Below, in pieces: positions 1 to 10,791 of a stretch of DNA of 64,000 bases (position 1 is the stretch's first letter; every line of letters starts with the position of its first letter). The DNA lies in NCBI GenBank assembly GCA_021816625.1, contig JAKAXM010000009.1, positions 16,414 through 80,413 on the forward strand, read 5' to 3'. Source of the DNA: Pseudomonadota bacterium (GTDB lineage: Bacteria > Pseudomonadota > Gammaproteobacteria > Acidiferrobacterales > Acidiferrobacteraceae). A model generated the notes under the pieces. The model worked only from the letters and a program-made list of their open reading frames with translations, was not told the DNA's origin and searched no databases. A program made the translations under genes and the position numbers.

Positions 1-573
1 TTTCCGGTGATCGATGGCGACAAGGACAAGATCGTGGGTATTCTGCTCGCCAAGGACCTGCTGCGTTATTTCCAGAGTGAGCAGCGCCCCTCCTTCAATG
101 TGTATGACCTCCTGCGACCTGCGGTATTCGTTCCCGAAAGCAAGCGGCTCGATGTGCTGTTGCGTGATTTTCGGGCGAGCCGCAACCACATGGCTATCGT
201 CGTCGACGAATATGGTGGGGTCGCGGGGCTCGTCACGATCGAGGACGTCTTGGAGCAGATCGTAGGCGAGATCGAAGACGAGCACGATCTTGAGGTCGAT
301 GACGTAATGATCATGCAGCGCGGCGAGCATGAATTCGTCGCCAAGGCCTTGACACCGATCGATGAATTCAACGAATACTTCGGTACGCATTATGGTGATG
401 AGGAAGTCGATACCATCGGCGGTCTCGTCATGACGGCCCTCGGCCGCGTGCCGAAACGGGGCGAGCGTCTGGAAATAGAAGGTCTGCGCTTCGAGGTGTT
501 GCGCGCGGATTCGCGCCGCGTCCACCTCCTGAAAGTCGTTCCCATTGCAAAAGACGATCAACTGGCCGGGTAG
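1..573 (+). CDS. corC: CorC/HlyC-type CBS-domain transporter-associated protein, 5' truncated by window
   Basis: Open frame from base 1; CBS-type segment 'HMAIVVDEYGGVAGLVTIEDVLEQIVGEIEDEHD' and CorC_HlyC C-terminal domain 'DTIGGLVMTALGRVPKRGE'; directly followed by lnt. Confidence 0.93.
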   Translation, partial: FPVIDGDKDKIVGILLAKDLLRYFQSEQRPSFNVYDLLRPAVFVPESKRLDVLLRDFRASRNHMAIVVDEYGGVAGLVTIEDVLEQIVGEIEDEHDLEVDDVMIMQRGEHEFVAKALTPIDEFNEYFGTHYGDEEVDTIGGLVMTALGRVPKRGERLEIEGLRFEVLRADSRRVHLLKVVPIAKDDQLAG

Positions 574-2086
574 CTGGCGAGGGTGCGCGGCGCCCTCCCT
601 GTTTGCGGCATTCCTGGCCGGGGCCCTTTTGAATCTGGCCTGGGCACCTTATCGGCAGGTGTGGGTAGCGCCTATGGCGCTCGCCTCTCTCTACGAGCTC
701 CTAAGGGCTGTCCATGGCCGCCGCGCCTTCGCGCGCGGTTTTTGGTTTGGGGCCGGCCTCTTTGCGTTCGGCGTCCCTTGGGTCTATCTGACCCTGGCGC
801 GTTTCGGCGGGATGCCGCCGGTGTTTGCGGGGCTCGCGTGGCTTGTTTTCGTTGCGATCCTGGCGGCCTATGTCGGCCTCACGGCGACCGTATTCACGTT
901 CTTGCGGCGCGGCAGCGCCCTCGATCCCTGGCTTTTTGCCGCCCTATGGACCTGGGGTGAGTGGGTACGCGGACATTTCTTGACGGGCTTTCCGTGGTTT
1001 GATCTGGGCTATGCCGCAAGCCTTGCGCCTCTTGTGGCCTGGGCGCCGCTTGCCGGGGTCCTGGGGCTTTCCTTCCTGATGGCGGCCGCCGGGGCCCTGA
1101 CCGCCTGCGCCTTGCGCGGCCAGGGGCGCAGGCTCGTGCCGCTCGTGTTGATCGCTGCGGTAACGCCTGCGGTCGCGACTCTGCATTTCGTGCATCGCGC
1201 CGGTCCACCCCTCACCGCGTCGCTCATTCAAGGCGACATATCCCCGCGTGTGAAGTGGGACCCCCGCGGACGCAAGACCATTTTGCGACGCTATTTGGAT
1301 CTCACCCGGCGGAGCGCGGGCCGACTCGTGATTTGGCCGGAAACCGCGGTGCCGGCCTATTCCCATGAACTACGCCGCACCTTCGTGCCCCATCTTGCGC
1401 GTCTTGCCCGTCTGGATCACCGCCATTTCCTGTTTGGCCTGATCGAAGGCGACCCTTACACGGATGGACCTGTCTACAACGCGGTCATGAGCGTCGGACG
1501 TCAGGACGGCTTTTACCGCAAGCGCCACCTCGTCCCGTTCGGCGAATACTTGCCATGGCCCGCAATCCTAAATCCGGTCCTCGAGGTCCTGCATATCCCC
1601 ATGTCGAGCTTTACGGCCTGGCACGGGCGGGAACCGGCGTTGCCGGCCGCGGGGGTCGGTCTGGGCCTGTCGATCTGTTATGAGATCGCCTACGGCGCAC
1701 TCGTCACCCAGGCCTTGCCGGACGCGACCGTGCTCGTGAATGTGAGCGATGACTCCTGGTATGGGCACTCGAACGAGTCGCGCCAGCAGCTGCAGATCGC
1801 GCAGTTGCGCGCGGCCGAGGCGGGACGCGACATGCTGATTGCGACCAATGACGGCATCACCGCCCTCATCACGCGATCTGGGCGTATCGCCGCCCGGCTC
1901 GCACCGTTTCGTCCCGGGGTTTTGACCGTGGTCGCCCTGCCGTATGCAGGCCTTACCCCCTATGACCGGTTCGGCAGCTGGCCGGTCCTGAGCGGGTGTG
2001 CTCTGCTCGTGGCCTGGGCCGTGGGACGGCGGCGGCCGATGCGGACGGAACGATCTGAGGACCCGCGTACCCGCGCATGCCCTTGA
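545..2086 (+). CDS. lnt: Apolipoprotein N-acyltransferase
   Basis: Multi-TM N-terminus plus nitrilase-like domain with 'WPETAVP', 'KRHLVPFGEYLP', 'SICYEIAY', 'NVSDDSWYG'. TTG start overlaps corC; exact start uncertain. Confidence 0.95.
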   Translation: MQKTINWPGSWRGCAAPSLFAAFLAGALLNLAWAPYRQVWVAPMALASLYELLRAVHGRRAFARGFWFGAGLFAFGVPWVYLTLARFGGMPPVFAGLAWLVFVAILAAYVGLTATVFTFLRRGSALDPWLFAALWTWGEWVRGHFLTGFPWFDLGYAASLAPLVAWAPLAGVLGLSFLMAAAGALTACALRGQGRRLVPLVLIAAVTPAVATLHFVHRAGPPLTASLIQGDISPRVKWDPRGRKTILRRYLDLTRRSAGRLVIWPETAVPAYSHELRRTFVPHLARLARLDHRHFLFGLIEGDPYTDGPVYNAVMSVGRQDGFYRKRHLVPFGEYLPWPAILNPVLEVLHIPMSSFTAWHGREPALPAAGVGLGLSICYEIAYGALVTQALPDATVLVNVSDDSWYGHSNESRQQLQIAQLRAAEAGRDMLIATNDGITALITRSGRIAARLAPFRPGVLTVVALPYAGLTPYDRFGSWPVLSGCALLVAWAVGRRRPMRTERSEDPRTRACP

Positions 2087-2141
2087 AAGTGGGGGCTTTG
2101 GCCACCACGTTTCGTGCATCCGGGGAAACGAGGTATGGGCG

Positions 2142-2891
2142 ATGATCTTTCGGCAATTGATGGAGCCGCTTTCGAGCACCTACACCTACCTGCTCGGCTG
2201 TCCCGAGACCGGCGAGGCCTTGCTCATAGACCCGGTGTTGCCGGCTTGGGAGCGCGACTTGGGGCTCATACGGGCGCTCGGCCTGCGGCTCGCCTATACC
2301 GTAGAGACCCATCTGCATGCCGACCACATCACCGCGGCGCAGCGCCTAAGCCGCGAGACCCACAGCCGTATCGCGGTGGCCGCGCGCGAGAACCTTGCCT
2401 GCTGCGACCTGCCGGTCAGGGAGGGTCAGCCACTGACCCTGGGTAGTGTCGTGCTGGAGCCTCGGCATACGCCGGGACATACGCCGGGGCACATGGCTTA
2501 TGTGGTGGGCGATAAGGTGTTTACGGGGGACGCGCTGCTCATTGATGGCTGCGGCCGCACGGATTTTCAGGGCGGGGATGCAGCGACCCTCTATCGCAGC
2601 GTTCATGGGCAATTGTTCTCCTTGCCCGACGATCAGCTCGTGTATCCGGGCCATGACTACCATGACCGGCGGGTGTCTACGATCGCGCAGGAACGCCGGC
2701 GCAACCCGCGGCTGGGCGCCGGACGGACGGAGGAGGAGTTCCTGGCGATCATGGCGGAACTGCGCTTGCCCTACCCCCAATTCATCGATTACGCCCTTCC
2801 GGGCAATAGTGCGTGCGGCGCCTGCCCGCCGGAATTACCCGCGCATCTCCAGCAGTATTGCGCACAGATGCGCGAGAGCCCGCAGGGCTAG
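2142..2891 (+). CDS. MBL-fold hydrolase, ETHE1/persulfide dioxygenase-like
   Basis: 'ETHLHADHITAAQRL', 'HTPGHTPGHMAYVVGDKVFTGDALLIDGCGRTDFQGGD', 'VYPGHDYHDRRVSTI' are typical of the ETHE1 / Blh family. ATG at 2142 chosen over the longer ORF. Confidence 0.9.
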   Translation: MIFRQLMEPLSSTYTYLLGCPETGEALLIDPVLPAWERDLGLIRALGLRLAYTVETHLHADHITAAQRLSRETHSRIAVAARENLACCDLPVREGQPLTLGSVVLEPRHTPGHTPGHMAYVVGDKVFTGDALLIDGCGRTDFQGGDAATLYRSVHGQLFSLPDDQLVYPGHDYHDRRVSTIAQERRRNPRLGAGRTEEEFLAIMAELRLPYPQFIDYALPGNSACGACPPELPAHLQQYCAQMRESPQG

Positions 2892-2941
2892 GCGGTTCTG
2901 CCCCGTCGTGTGCGAGACCCGAGTGGATCACGGAGGTGACG

Positions 2942-3397
2942 ATGCGATACAGGAAGGCTGCGCCGGACGTTTATGTGGGCGGGGCCCCGACCGAACAGGA
3001 CTTGCGCGAGCTTGCCGCCCGCGGGGTCCATACGGTCGTGGATTTTCGCGACCCCGCGGAGCGTAAGGGGGCGCAGGATGGGCCCGCCGCCGCCCGCGCA
3101 GCCGGGCTCTCGTACGTCAATATTCCCGTGAGCGCCAAGGCCCCCTCGGAGCGCGCCGTTTGGGATCTGCAGCAGGCCCTGGCCCGGCAGTCCGGGGGTT
3201 ACCTCCTGCATTGCGCCAAGGGTCCCCGGGCCGAGGCGATGTATATGAGTAAGGCCGCCCTGGACCATTGCTGGGGGCCTGCGCAAGCGGCCGAGGAGGC
3301 GGCTCGCCTCGGGTTCGAGTATGGGCGCGAGCCCCGCCTCGCAGGTTTCGTTGGGGATTTCGCGGCACGCCATGGCGGCGCTGGGGGGTATCCCTAG
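2942..3397 (+). CDS. DUF442 / Blh phosphatase-like domain protein
   Basis: '[34 protein letters not shown]' and '[13 protein letters not shown]' resemble the DUF442 domain; adjacent to the ETHE1-like gene. Confidence 0.75.
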   Translation: MRYRKAAPDVYVGGAPTEQDLRELAARGVHTVVDFRDPAERKGAQDGPAAARAAGLSYVNIPVSAKAPSERAVWDLQQALARQSGGYLLHCAKGPRAEAMYMSKAALDHCWGPAQAAEEAARLGFEYGREPRLAGFVGDFAARHGGAGGYP

Positions 3398-3498
3398 GGG
3401 CCGTCGCCGCCACAGCCCGCGCCTCGACACGGGAGACGCGCCGGACCGTTTCCTGGATAATAGGGCCTCCTATCCCTAGAGTAGAGCCCGTACGCGTG

Positions 3499-5955
3499 AT
3501 GGATGACCGGTATTCCCCGCGAGAAGTAGAGCGCGCCGCCCAGGACTTCTGGAAACAGGCGCACAGCTTCGAGGTCACAGAGGACCCGGGGCGCCCGAAG
3601 TTTTATTGTCTGTCCATGTTCCCTTATCCCTCCGGACGTTTACACATGGGGCATGTGCGGAACTACACCCTGGGGGATGTTGTGAGCCGCTGGCGGCGCA
3701 TGCAGGGCATGAACGTCCTACAGCCGATCGGTTTTGACGCCTTCGGACTGCCCGCCGAGGGTGCCGCCGAAAAAAACGGCGTGCCCCCTGCACGTTGGAC
3801 CTACGACAACATCAGCTATATGCGCGATCAGCTCGAGCGCCTCGGGCTTGGCTATGACTGGAAGCGCGAGATCGCGACCTGCCGCCCCGAATACTATCGC
3901 TGGGAGCAATGGTTGTTCACGCGGCTCTACCGCAAGGGGCTCGCCTACCGGGCGGCGGCCCCCGTGAACTGGTGTCCTACGGATGCCACCGTGCTCGCCA
4001 ACGAGCAGGTCGTCGACGGCCGTTGCTGGCGGTGCGATACGAAGGTGGAGCGCCGGGAGATACCGCAGTGGTTCTTGCGGATCACGGCCTATGCCGATGA
4101 GTTGCTGGCCGGACTCGATACGCTGCCCGGATGGCCGGAGCAGGTGGCCACTATGCAGCGCAACTGGATCGGGCGCTCGGAGGGTGCCGAGATCCGGTTT
4201 ACCGTGGCCGGTTACGGTTCGCTTGCGGTGTTCACGACACGCCCCGACACCTTGATGGGCGCTACCTATTTGGCCGTGGCCGCCGAGCACCCGCTCGCCG
4301 TGGCGGCCGCCGCGGTACGCCCGGCAGTTGCCCAGTTTCGTGAGGAATGCCGGGTCATGCAGACGGCCGAGGCGGCGGTCGAAACCATGGAAAAGCGGGG
4401 TGTAGACACCGGATTTAGGGCGACCCATCCCTTGACCGGGCAGACCCTGCCGGTCTATGCCGCGAATTTCGTGCTCATGGGTTACGGCGAGGGCGCGGTC
4501 ATGGCGGTGCCGGCCCACGACGAGCGGGACTTTGCCTTTGCCGCGCGCTATGGACTGCCGGTCCGGCCGGTCGTGGTACCGATGGATTACGCAGGAGACC
4601 CGCGCGCGCTCGTGGCTGACGGCGCCTATACCGGTCCGGGGTGCCTCGTCGACTCGGGGCCTTTTGATGGTCTCTCCTCGGCACAGGCTAAAGTGCAGGT
4701 GATTGCGGCCCTGGAGGCCGCGGGCGCGGGCACGCGGCGGGTGCAGTTGCGGTTGCGCGATTGGGGGGTGGCGCGGCAACGGTACTGGGGCGCCCCCATC
4801 CCCATCATCTATTGCGAGCGGTGCGGGGCGGTCCCGGTCCCGGACGCAGACCTGCCCGTTCGCCTGCCTGAGGATGTGGTGATCACTAAGGGCGCCTCGG
4901 CGCTCGCCGGCCGTCCGGATTTCTACGAAACCCCATGCCCAGAATGCGGGGGGCTTGCGCGTCGCGAGACCGATACCTTCGATACCTTCATGGAATCTTC
5001 CTGGTATTACGCGCGTTACTGCTCGCACGATAATGGGCAGGCGATGCTCGATGCGCGGGCGGCTTACTGGCTGCCCGTCGATCAGTACATCGGTGGCATA
5101 GAGCACGCCATCTTGCACCTTCTCTACGCGCGGTTTTTCAATAAGCTGCTGCGCGATGAGGGCCTCGTGGCCAATGACGAACCCTTTACGCGCCTCTTGA
5201 CGCAGGGCATGGTGCTCAAAGAAGGCAGCAAGATGTCCAAGTCGAAAGGCAATACGGTCGATCCTGAAGGCCTCATTGCCGAGTATGGCGCCGATACGGC
5301 CCGGCTTTTCATCATGTTCGCGGCACCCCCCGAGCAGTCGCTTGAATGGAGCGATGAGGCCGTTGCCGGGGCGCACCGGTTTTTAAAGCGGCTGTGGGCG
5401 CTCGGGCGCGTGGTGGCTGGCCGGCCTGCCGTGGCCACGGCGCCAACCGATGAGCGGTATAGCAACTTGCGTGGTCTGCTTCATGGCTTGCTGGAGCAGG
5501 CCTTGCGCGACTATGAGCGCTACCATTTCAACACCGTGGTAGCCGCCTGCATGAGTATGGTGAACCTCCTCCAAAAGCTGGCCGACGAGCCGGCGTCGCC
5601 TTCCGGGGACCCGGTATTGCGCGAAGGCTTCAGTATCGTTTTGCGCCTGCTCGCACCGATCGTGCCCCATATCACCCATGTCCTGTGGCAAGGGGTCGGT
5701 CTGGGCACCGGCCCCATCATCGACGCCCCATGGCCGGTCGCGGATGCCAAGGCCTTGCGGCGCGACACGGTGACGCTCGTGGTGCAGGTCAATGGCAAGC
5801 GCCGTGCCGAGATCGTCGTAACCGCGGACGCGGATCGGGCGGCGATCGAGGCTCAGGCCCTGCGCGATCCGGCGGTCGCCAAGCATGTCGAGGGCCGTCC
5901 TGTGGCCAAGGTGGTCGTCGTGCCGGGCCGACTCGTCAATATCGTGGTGACATGA
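3499..5955 (+). CDS. leuS: Leucyl-tRNA synthetase
   Basis: '[26 protein letters not shown]' (HIGH motif) and '[14 protein letters not shown]' (KMSKS motif); ATG at 3499. Confidence 0.98.
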   Translation: MDDRYSPREVERAAQDFWKQAHSFEVTEDPGRPKFYCLSMFPYPSGRLHMGHVRNYTLGDVVSRWRRMQGMNVLQPIGFDAFGLPAEGAAEKNGVPPARWTYDNISYMRDQLERLGLGYDWKREIATCRPEYYRWEQWLFTRLYRKGLAYRAAAPVNWCPTDATVLANEQVVDGRCWRCDTKVERREIPQWFLRITAYADELLAGLDTLPGWPEQVATMQRNWIGRSEGAEIRFTVAGYGSLAVFTTRPDTLMGATYLAVAAEHPLAVAAAAVRPAVAQFREECRVMQTAEAAVETMEKRGVDTGFRATHPLTGQTLPVYAANFVLMGYGEGAVMAVPAHDERDFAFAARYGLPVRPVVVPMDYAGDPRALVADGAYTGPGCLVDSGPFDGLSSAQAKVQVIAALEAAGAGTRRVQLRLRDWGVARQRYWGAPIPIIYCERCGAVPVPDADLPVRLPEDVVITKGASALAGRPDFYETPCPECGGLARRETDTFDTFMESSWYYARYCSHDNGQAMLDARAAYWLPVDQYIGGIEHAILHLLYARFFNKLLRDEGLVANDEPFTRLLTQGMVLKEGSKMSKSKGNTVDPEGLIAEYGADTARLFIMFAAPPEQSLEWSDEAVAGAHRFLKRLWALGRVVAGRPAVATAPTDERYSNLRGLLHGLLEQALRDYERYHFNTVVAACMSMVNLLQKLADEPASPSGDPVLREGFSIVLRLLAPIVPHITHVLWQGVGLGTGPIIDAPWPVADAKALRRDTVTLVVQVNGKRRAEIVVTADADRAAIEAQALRDPAVAKHVEGRPVAKVVVVPGRLVNIVVT

Positions 5956-6506
5956 GGCGCGCCGCCGCCCTGCTCTGGTGCCTGGCCCTTGCCGGTTGCG
6001 GGTTTCATTTGCGCCGCGCCCACGAATTTGCCTTACCGCCCTCCTTGGCGGTGCTCAAGGTGCGCATGCCGGCGGCCGGTCTCAAGTATCCGGGTCTCGT
6101 GCTGGTCGTGCGCCACGCGCTCGAAGAGCGCGGGGTGCAGGTGGTCACGCGCGGCCAAGTCCCGGTGCTGGTGCTCGGAAGCGAGGTCCTCAATCCGGTG
6201 ATCGTTACCGTCAATAATAACGGCGGCGCAAGCGGCTATCTCTTGGATTACGCGGTCACGTTCAGTCTGATGGCCGCCAATGGCCAGGTTCTGATGCCTT
6301 CCCATACCGTGCGCGCACAGCGGGAGTATAGCTTCAACCCCCAGAATCTCTTGGCGATGGGGCGCGAGCAGAGCTATCTGGAGTACCGTTTGCGCCGCGC
6401 CGCCGCGCGTCAGATCGTGGCGCGGCTCGTGGCCTACCGGCCGCCGGCCCGGTCCCACCCCCCTGCGAAGGCCTCTGTGGCCCTGCCGCCGGTGCATGCG
6501 CCTTAA
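5952..6506 (+). CDS. lptE: LPS-assembly lipoprotein LptE
   Basis: Lipobox '[11 protein letters not shown]' characteristic of LptE; ATGA overlap with leuS, followed by holA. Confidence 0.9.
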   Translation: MRRAAALLWCLALAGCGFHLRRAHEFALPPSLAVLKVRMPAAGLKYPGLVLVVRHALEERGVQVVTRGQVPVLVLGSEVLNPVIVTVNNNGGASGYLLDYAVTFSLMAANGQVLMPSHTVRAQREYSFNPQNLLAMGREQSYLEYRLRRAAARQIVARLVAYRPPARSHPPAKASVALPPVHAP

Positions 6507-7494
6507 GGCCGAAGAGATCGCCGAGCGCGCGCCCGATCTCGGCCGCGTCTATCTCGTCTGCGGCGACGAGCCGTTTTTGGTCGAGGAGGCGGTGGCCGCT
6601 ATCGTGAAGGCCGCCGCTGCCGCCGGTTATACGGAGCGCCAACGCTTGTTTCTGGAGGCGGGCTTTTCCTGGCCCCGTTTCCGGGAGACCCTGGCCTCGC
6701 CGTCGCTGTTTGCAGCCCGCAGCGTCTACGAGTTGCGTGCTCGGGAAGGCCGCGAAGGGCTGGCGCGGGAACTGCCGGGCTGCCTGCCGCTCGTCTCGGT
6801 CGATGCGGTTTTACTGGTAGTGACCGGCGCACTCGACCGGGCGGCCTTGAAGGCGGACTGGGTGGAGAAGGTCGCCGCGGCGGGTCATGTGGTAACAGCC
6901 GAGTCCCTGCAAGGCGCCCCCTTGCTGGCCTGGGTCAGGAAGCGTATGCGCGCCGCGGGGCTTGTCGACGAGGATCTGGCGCGCCGGATCAGTTACTTCG
7001 CGGAGGGCAATATGGGCGCGGCGGCCGACGCCATCCGGCGCCTGCAAGACGAGCCGCACCCGGACGCCCGCGCGCTCGACGAGATCATGGGCGACGAGGC
7101 CCGGTTTGAGGTGTTTGCGGTCACGGACGCGGCGCTGCGCGGCGACCTGGCGGCGACCTATCGCTATGTCGCCCGCTTGCGCAGGGAGGCCCGAGACCCG
7201 ATACTGATATCATGGTCGCTTGCCCGTGAGACGCGTCTTTTGTGGCGCATCGCGTTTTTGGAGGCGCACCGCACGCCGCTTGCGGATCTCTTCCGGCGTG
7301 AGCGGGTGTGGCCGGCGCGTCAGACCCTGCTCCTCGCGGCGGCCCGCCGTCTCCCGCGTAGCCGCCTGCGTCGCCTGCTCGGCCGTTGCATCGAACTCGA
7401 CCGGGTTAACAAGGGCCGGGCGACGGGGGACGCGTGGCTCATGATTGAACGCCTGGCCTTGGCGCTGGCCGGCGAGGGCAGTAAAGAATGGTGA
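6496..7494 (+). CDS. holA: DNA polymerase III subunit delta
   Basis: '[18 protein letters not shown]', '[17 protein letters not shown]', '[11 protein letters not shown]'; lptE-holA order. Confidence 0.95.
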   Translation: MRLKAEEIAERAPDLGRVYLVCGDEPFLVEEAVAAIVKAAAAAGYTERQRLFLEAGFSWPRFRETLASPSLFAARSVYELRAREGREGLARELPGCLPLVSVDAVLLVVTGALDRAALKADWVEKVAAAGHVVTAESLQGAPLLAWVRKRMRAAGLVDEDLARRISYFAEGNMGAAADAIRRLQDEPHPDARALDEIMGDEARFEVFAVTDAALRGDLAATYRYVARLRREARDPILISWSLARETRLLWRIAFLEAHRTPLADLFRRERVWPARQTLLLAAARRLPRSRLRRLLGRCIELDRVNKGRATGDAWLMIERLALALAGEGSKEW

Positions 7495-8756
7495 TGGAAA
7501 TGGATATCAAGGCCTACATGAACGCCCTGGGGGCGGCTGCGCGCGCAGCTGCCCCGCTTATGGCGCGCGCCGCGGCCGGCGACAAGAATCGGGCGCTGAC
7601 GGCGAGCGCTGAAGCCCTGCGTGCCCGCGCCGCCGACCTGAAGGCCGCCAATGCCGAGGATGGGCAGCGCGCACGTGAGGCCGGCTTGGGCGCGGCCCTC
7701 ATCGACCGTCTCGTCTTGACCGACGCGCGTATCGACCAGATGGCGCAAGGCCTCCTAGAGATCGCCGCCCTTCCTGATCCGGTAGGTGAGATTACAGGCC
7801 TTACTATGCGACCCTCGGGTATCCGCGTCGGCCGCATGCGCGTGCCGCTCGGCGTGATCGGTATCATATATGAGTCGCGGCCCAATGTGACGGCGGATGC
7901 CGCGGGCCTGTGCCTTAAGTCGGGGAACGCGGTTATCCTCCGCGGCGGCGCCGAGGCCGTTCGTTCCAACGCCCTGATCGGTGCATGTCTGCAGGAAGGG
8001 CTGGCCGCGGCCGGGCTCCCGACCGGCGCCCTTGGCTTTGTCGAGACGGTCGACCGCGCCGCGGTGACGCAGATGCTGCGCATGGACCGCTTTCTGGATC
8101 TGCTCATCCCGCGCGGCGGCAAGGGACTGGTGGAGCTAGTGGCCAATGAAGCACGGATGCCGGTCCTCAAACATCTGCACGGCGTCTGTCATGTCTATAT
8201 CGACGATGATGCTGACGCCGACAAGGCCTTTGCCGTGGCGCTGAACGCGAAGACCCAGCGCTACGGGACCTGCAACACCATGGAGACCTTGCTCGTTGCC
8301 GCGTCGCGCGCGGGTGAGATGTTGGCGCGGCTTGCGCCTGCCTACGAGGAGCGCGGGGTCGAATTGCGCGGCTGTGCGAGAACCTGCGCGCTCGTGCCGG
8401 GTGCCGTCGCGGCCCAGGAAAGCGACTGGGAGGAGGAGTACCTGGCCCCGATTCTTGCGATCCGCGTGGTCGCCGGCCTGGATGAGGCCCTCGCTCATAT
8501 CGAGCGTTATGGTTCGCGGCACACGGATGCCATCGTTACTGAGAACTGGACGAAGGCCCAACGGTTTCTTCACGAGGTCGATTCGAGTTCGGTCATGGTG
8601 AACGCCTCGACCCGGTTTGCCGATGGCTTCGAATATGGGCTTGGGGCCGAGATCGGTATCAGCACAGACAAGCTGCATGCCCGTGGCCCCGTCGGTCTCG
8701 AAGGCCTGACCTCGCAAAAATTCATCGTCTGGGGTGACGGGCATATCCGCGGATAG
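7488..8756 (+). CDS. proA: Glutamate-5-semialdehyde dehydrogenase
   Basis: '[35 protein letters not shown]', '[15 protein letters not shown]', '[23 protein letters not shown]'. Confidence 0.98.
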   Translation: MVMEMDIKAYMNALGAAARAAAPLMARAAAGDKNRALTASAEALRARAADLKAANAEDGQRAREAGLGAALIDRLVLTDARIDQMAQGLLEIAALPDPVGEITGLTMRPSGIRVGRMRVPLGVIGIIYESRPNVTADAAGLCLKSGNAVILRGGAEAVRSNALIGACLQEGLAAAGLPTGALGFVETVDRAAVTQMLRMDRFLDLLIPRGGKGLVELVANEARMPVLKHLHGVCHVYIDDDADADKAFAVALNAKTQRYGTCNTMETLLVAASRAGEMLARLAPAYEERGVELRGCARTCALVPGAVAAQESDWEEEYLAPILAIRVVAGLDEALAHIERYGSRHTDAIVTENWTKAQRFLHEVDSSSVMVNASTRFADGFEYGLGAEIGISTDKLHARGPVGLEGLTSQKFIVWGDGHIRG

Positions 8757-9399
8757 GAAAGCGCTGCTGGGCGTCTTTGGTGGGACTTTCGATCCCATCC
8801 ACTGCGGCCACATCGCGGTAGCGGATGCCTTAATGGGCGCGCTGCCCTTGACGCAGATCGTCTTCGTGCCGGCTGCGCGCCCGCCCCACCGGCCACGCCC
8901 GCGAGCGTCGGCCGACGACCGACTGGCGATGCTCGAGATCGCGCTCGCCCGCGATCCCCGTTTCGTGATCGACGAGACGGAGTATGAGCGTGCAGGACCG
9001 TCCTACATGGTCGATACCTTGGCAGTCATTCGCAAGCGTCACCGCGGACCGTTGGCCCTGATATTGGGTAGCGATGCCTGCGCCGGTCTTCCGGGTTGGC
9101 ACCGGTGGCGGCGTATCCTCGGTCTTGCGCATCTCCTGATCGTAAGCCGGCCGGGTTTTGATCAACGTCTGCCGGGATGGGTGGCTCCCCGGGCCGTGGC
9201 ACACGGCGCCGATTTGCTCGCGGCCGACCATGGTCTGGCCTATCTTTTTACCGCGAGCGCGCGACCGGAATCCGCGACCGCGCTGCGCGCTGCGTTGGAG
9301 GAGGGATCCGCCCCACAGGCATGGCTACCGGATGGCGTGGCCGCCTACATTGAAGCCCACGGGCTGTACCGCAAAGGGTTGGATTATGACGAAACTTGA
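8734..9399 (+). CDS. nadD: Nicotinate-nucleotide adenylyltransferase
   Basis: '[21 protein letters not shown]', '[14 protein letters not shown]'; followed by rsfS. Confidence 0.96.
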   Translation: MTGISADRKALLGVFGGTFDPIHCGHIAVADALMGALPLTQIVFVPAARPPHRPRPRASADDRLAMLEIALARDPRFVIDETEYERAGPSYMVDTLAVIRKRHRGPLALILGSDACAGLPGWHRWRRILGLAHLLIVSRPGFDQRLPGWVAPRAVAHGADLLAADHGLAYLFTASARPESATALRAALEEGSAPQAWLPDGVAAYIEAHGLYRKGLDYDET

Positions 9400-9745
9400 A
9401 TTGATACGAGAGGCGCTGGAACAGGCGAAGGCCGATGACGTGGTGGTTCTCGATGTGCGGTCCCTGACGGATATCGCCGACACCATGGTCGTTGCCTCCG
9501 GAACCTCTACCCGCCATGTCACGTCGATCGGCCGCAAGGTCGATGACCGGTTACGCGAGAGCGGCCATAAGCCGCAGGGTGTCGAGGGGCTCGGCCAGGG
9601 CGAATGGGTGTTGATCGACGGCGGGGATGTCATCGTGCACGTCATGCACCCAAAGACCCGCGCGTTTTATGCGCTCGAGAAGCTCTGGTCCGAGGAATTC
9701 GGGGGTCAGGAAGAGGGCCGCCGCGAACTGCGTTCTCGGTCCTAA
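9386..9745 (+). CDS. rsfS: Ribosomal silencing factor RsfS
   Basis: 'DDVVVLDVRSLTDIADTMVVASGTSTRHVTSI', 'GEWVLIDGGDVIVHVMHPKTRAFYALEKLW'; ATG at 9386. Confidence 0.97.
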   Translation: MTKLELIREALEQAKADDVVVLDVRSLTDIADTMVVASGTSTRHVTSIGRKVDDRLRESGHKPQGVEGLGQGEWVLIDGGDVIVHVMHPKTRAFYALEKLWSEEFGGQEEGRRELRSRS

Positions 9746-9748
9746 CGC

Positions 9749-10225
9749 GTGGCCCTCCATTTGCTGGCCGTGGGGACGCGGGTGCCGGCGTGGGTACAGG
9801 CTGGTTTCGAGGATTACGCCAAGCGTCTAGTCGGCCCTTACCGGCTCAAACTGACCGAGATCGCCCCGGCCCGGTGGACGGCCCGGTGCGATACCGAGCG
9901 CGGTAAGCGCGAGGAGGGACAGCGGCTCTTGGAAGCGGTCCCCCATGACGCCTTCCTGGTGGCCATGGATGCGCGCGGGCGTCTGCGGACAAGCGAGGCC
10001 TTGGCCCAAGATCTGGGGCTCTGGTTGGCCACGGGCCGGCCGCTCGCATTTCTGGTCGGGGGCGCCGAGGGCTTGGCGGATGCGTGCCTGCAGGCCGCCT
10101 CCGAACAGTGGTCGCTGTCGCCCCTCATTTTCCCCCATGCCTTGGTGCGCGTCATACTGGCCGAACAGCTTTATCGCGCCTACAGTGCATTGAGTGGACA
10201 ACCGTATCATCGAGGATCTCCGTGA
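9749..10225 (+). CDS. rlmH: 23S rRNA pseudouridine-1915 N3-methyltransferase RlmH
   Basis: 'FLVGGAEGLADACLQAASEQWSLSPLIFPHALVRVILAEQLYRAYSALSGQPYHR'; GTG start. Confidence 0.96.
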   Translation: MALHLLAVGTRVPAWVQAGFEDYAKRLVGPYRLKLTEIAPARWTARCDTERGKREEGQRLLEAVPHDAFLVAMDARGRLRTSEALAQDLGLWLATGRPLAFLVGGAEGLADACLQAASEQWSLSPLIFPHALVRVILAEQLYRAYSALSGQPYHRGSP

Positions 10226-10791
10226 TCTACTTGGCCTCCGAGTCGGAACGGCGCCGCGCCCTTCTGGCTCAGATTGACCTGCCGTTTCGCGTCGTGGCGG
10301 CGGCCATCGATGAATCGGTGGGCGTGGCCGAGACCCCGCTTGCCTATGTCCAAAGGATGGCGCGCGCGAAGGCGTGCGCCGGATCGGAGGAGATGCGGCG
10401 TCAGGGTCTCGCTCCGGCACCGGTCCTGGGCGCCGATACCATCGTTGTATGCGCTGACGGCATCGTCCGTAAACCCGAGGATCAGGCGGCGGCGGCGCGC
10501 GCGCTGCGGCGTCTGTCGGGGCGGGAGCACATCGTCTATACCGCGATCTGCCTCCTTGGGCGTACCGTGGCCGAGGCCGTGTCGCGTACCGATGTCACGT
10601 TCAAGGCCTTGAGCGAGCGCGAGATCGAGGCCTATTGTGCGACCGGCGAGCCGCTCGGCAAGGCCGGCGGCTACGCCATTCAGGGGCGTGCGGCCTTGTT
10701 CGTGACCCGTTTGGCCGGGAGTTATACGGGGGTCGTGGGCCTGCCGCTTTACGAGTGCGGGCAGCTGCTGGCGGCGGAGGGGATCTTGTGA
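10222..10791 (+). CDS. maf: Maf-family nucleotide pyrophosphatase
   Basis: 'IYLASESERRRALLAQI', 'VLGADTIV', 'GKAGGYAIQGRAALFVTRLAGSYTGVVGLPLYE'; GTG at 10222 overlapping the rlmH stop. Confidence 0.93.
   Translation: MIYLASESERRRALLAQIDLPFRVVAAAIDESVGVAETPLAYVQRMARAKACAGSEEMRRQGLAPAPVLGADTIVVCADGIVRKPEDQAAAARALRRLSGREHIVYTAICLLGRTVAEAVSRTDVTFKALSEREIEAYCATGEPLGKAGGYAIQGRAALFVTRLAGSYTGVVGLPLYECGQLLAAEGIL

Noticed and set aside
3718-5376. 552-aa minus-strand ORF antisense to leuS
   Set aside because: leuS is unambiguous on the plus strand; the antisense frame is a high-GC shadow with no recognisable domain.
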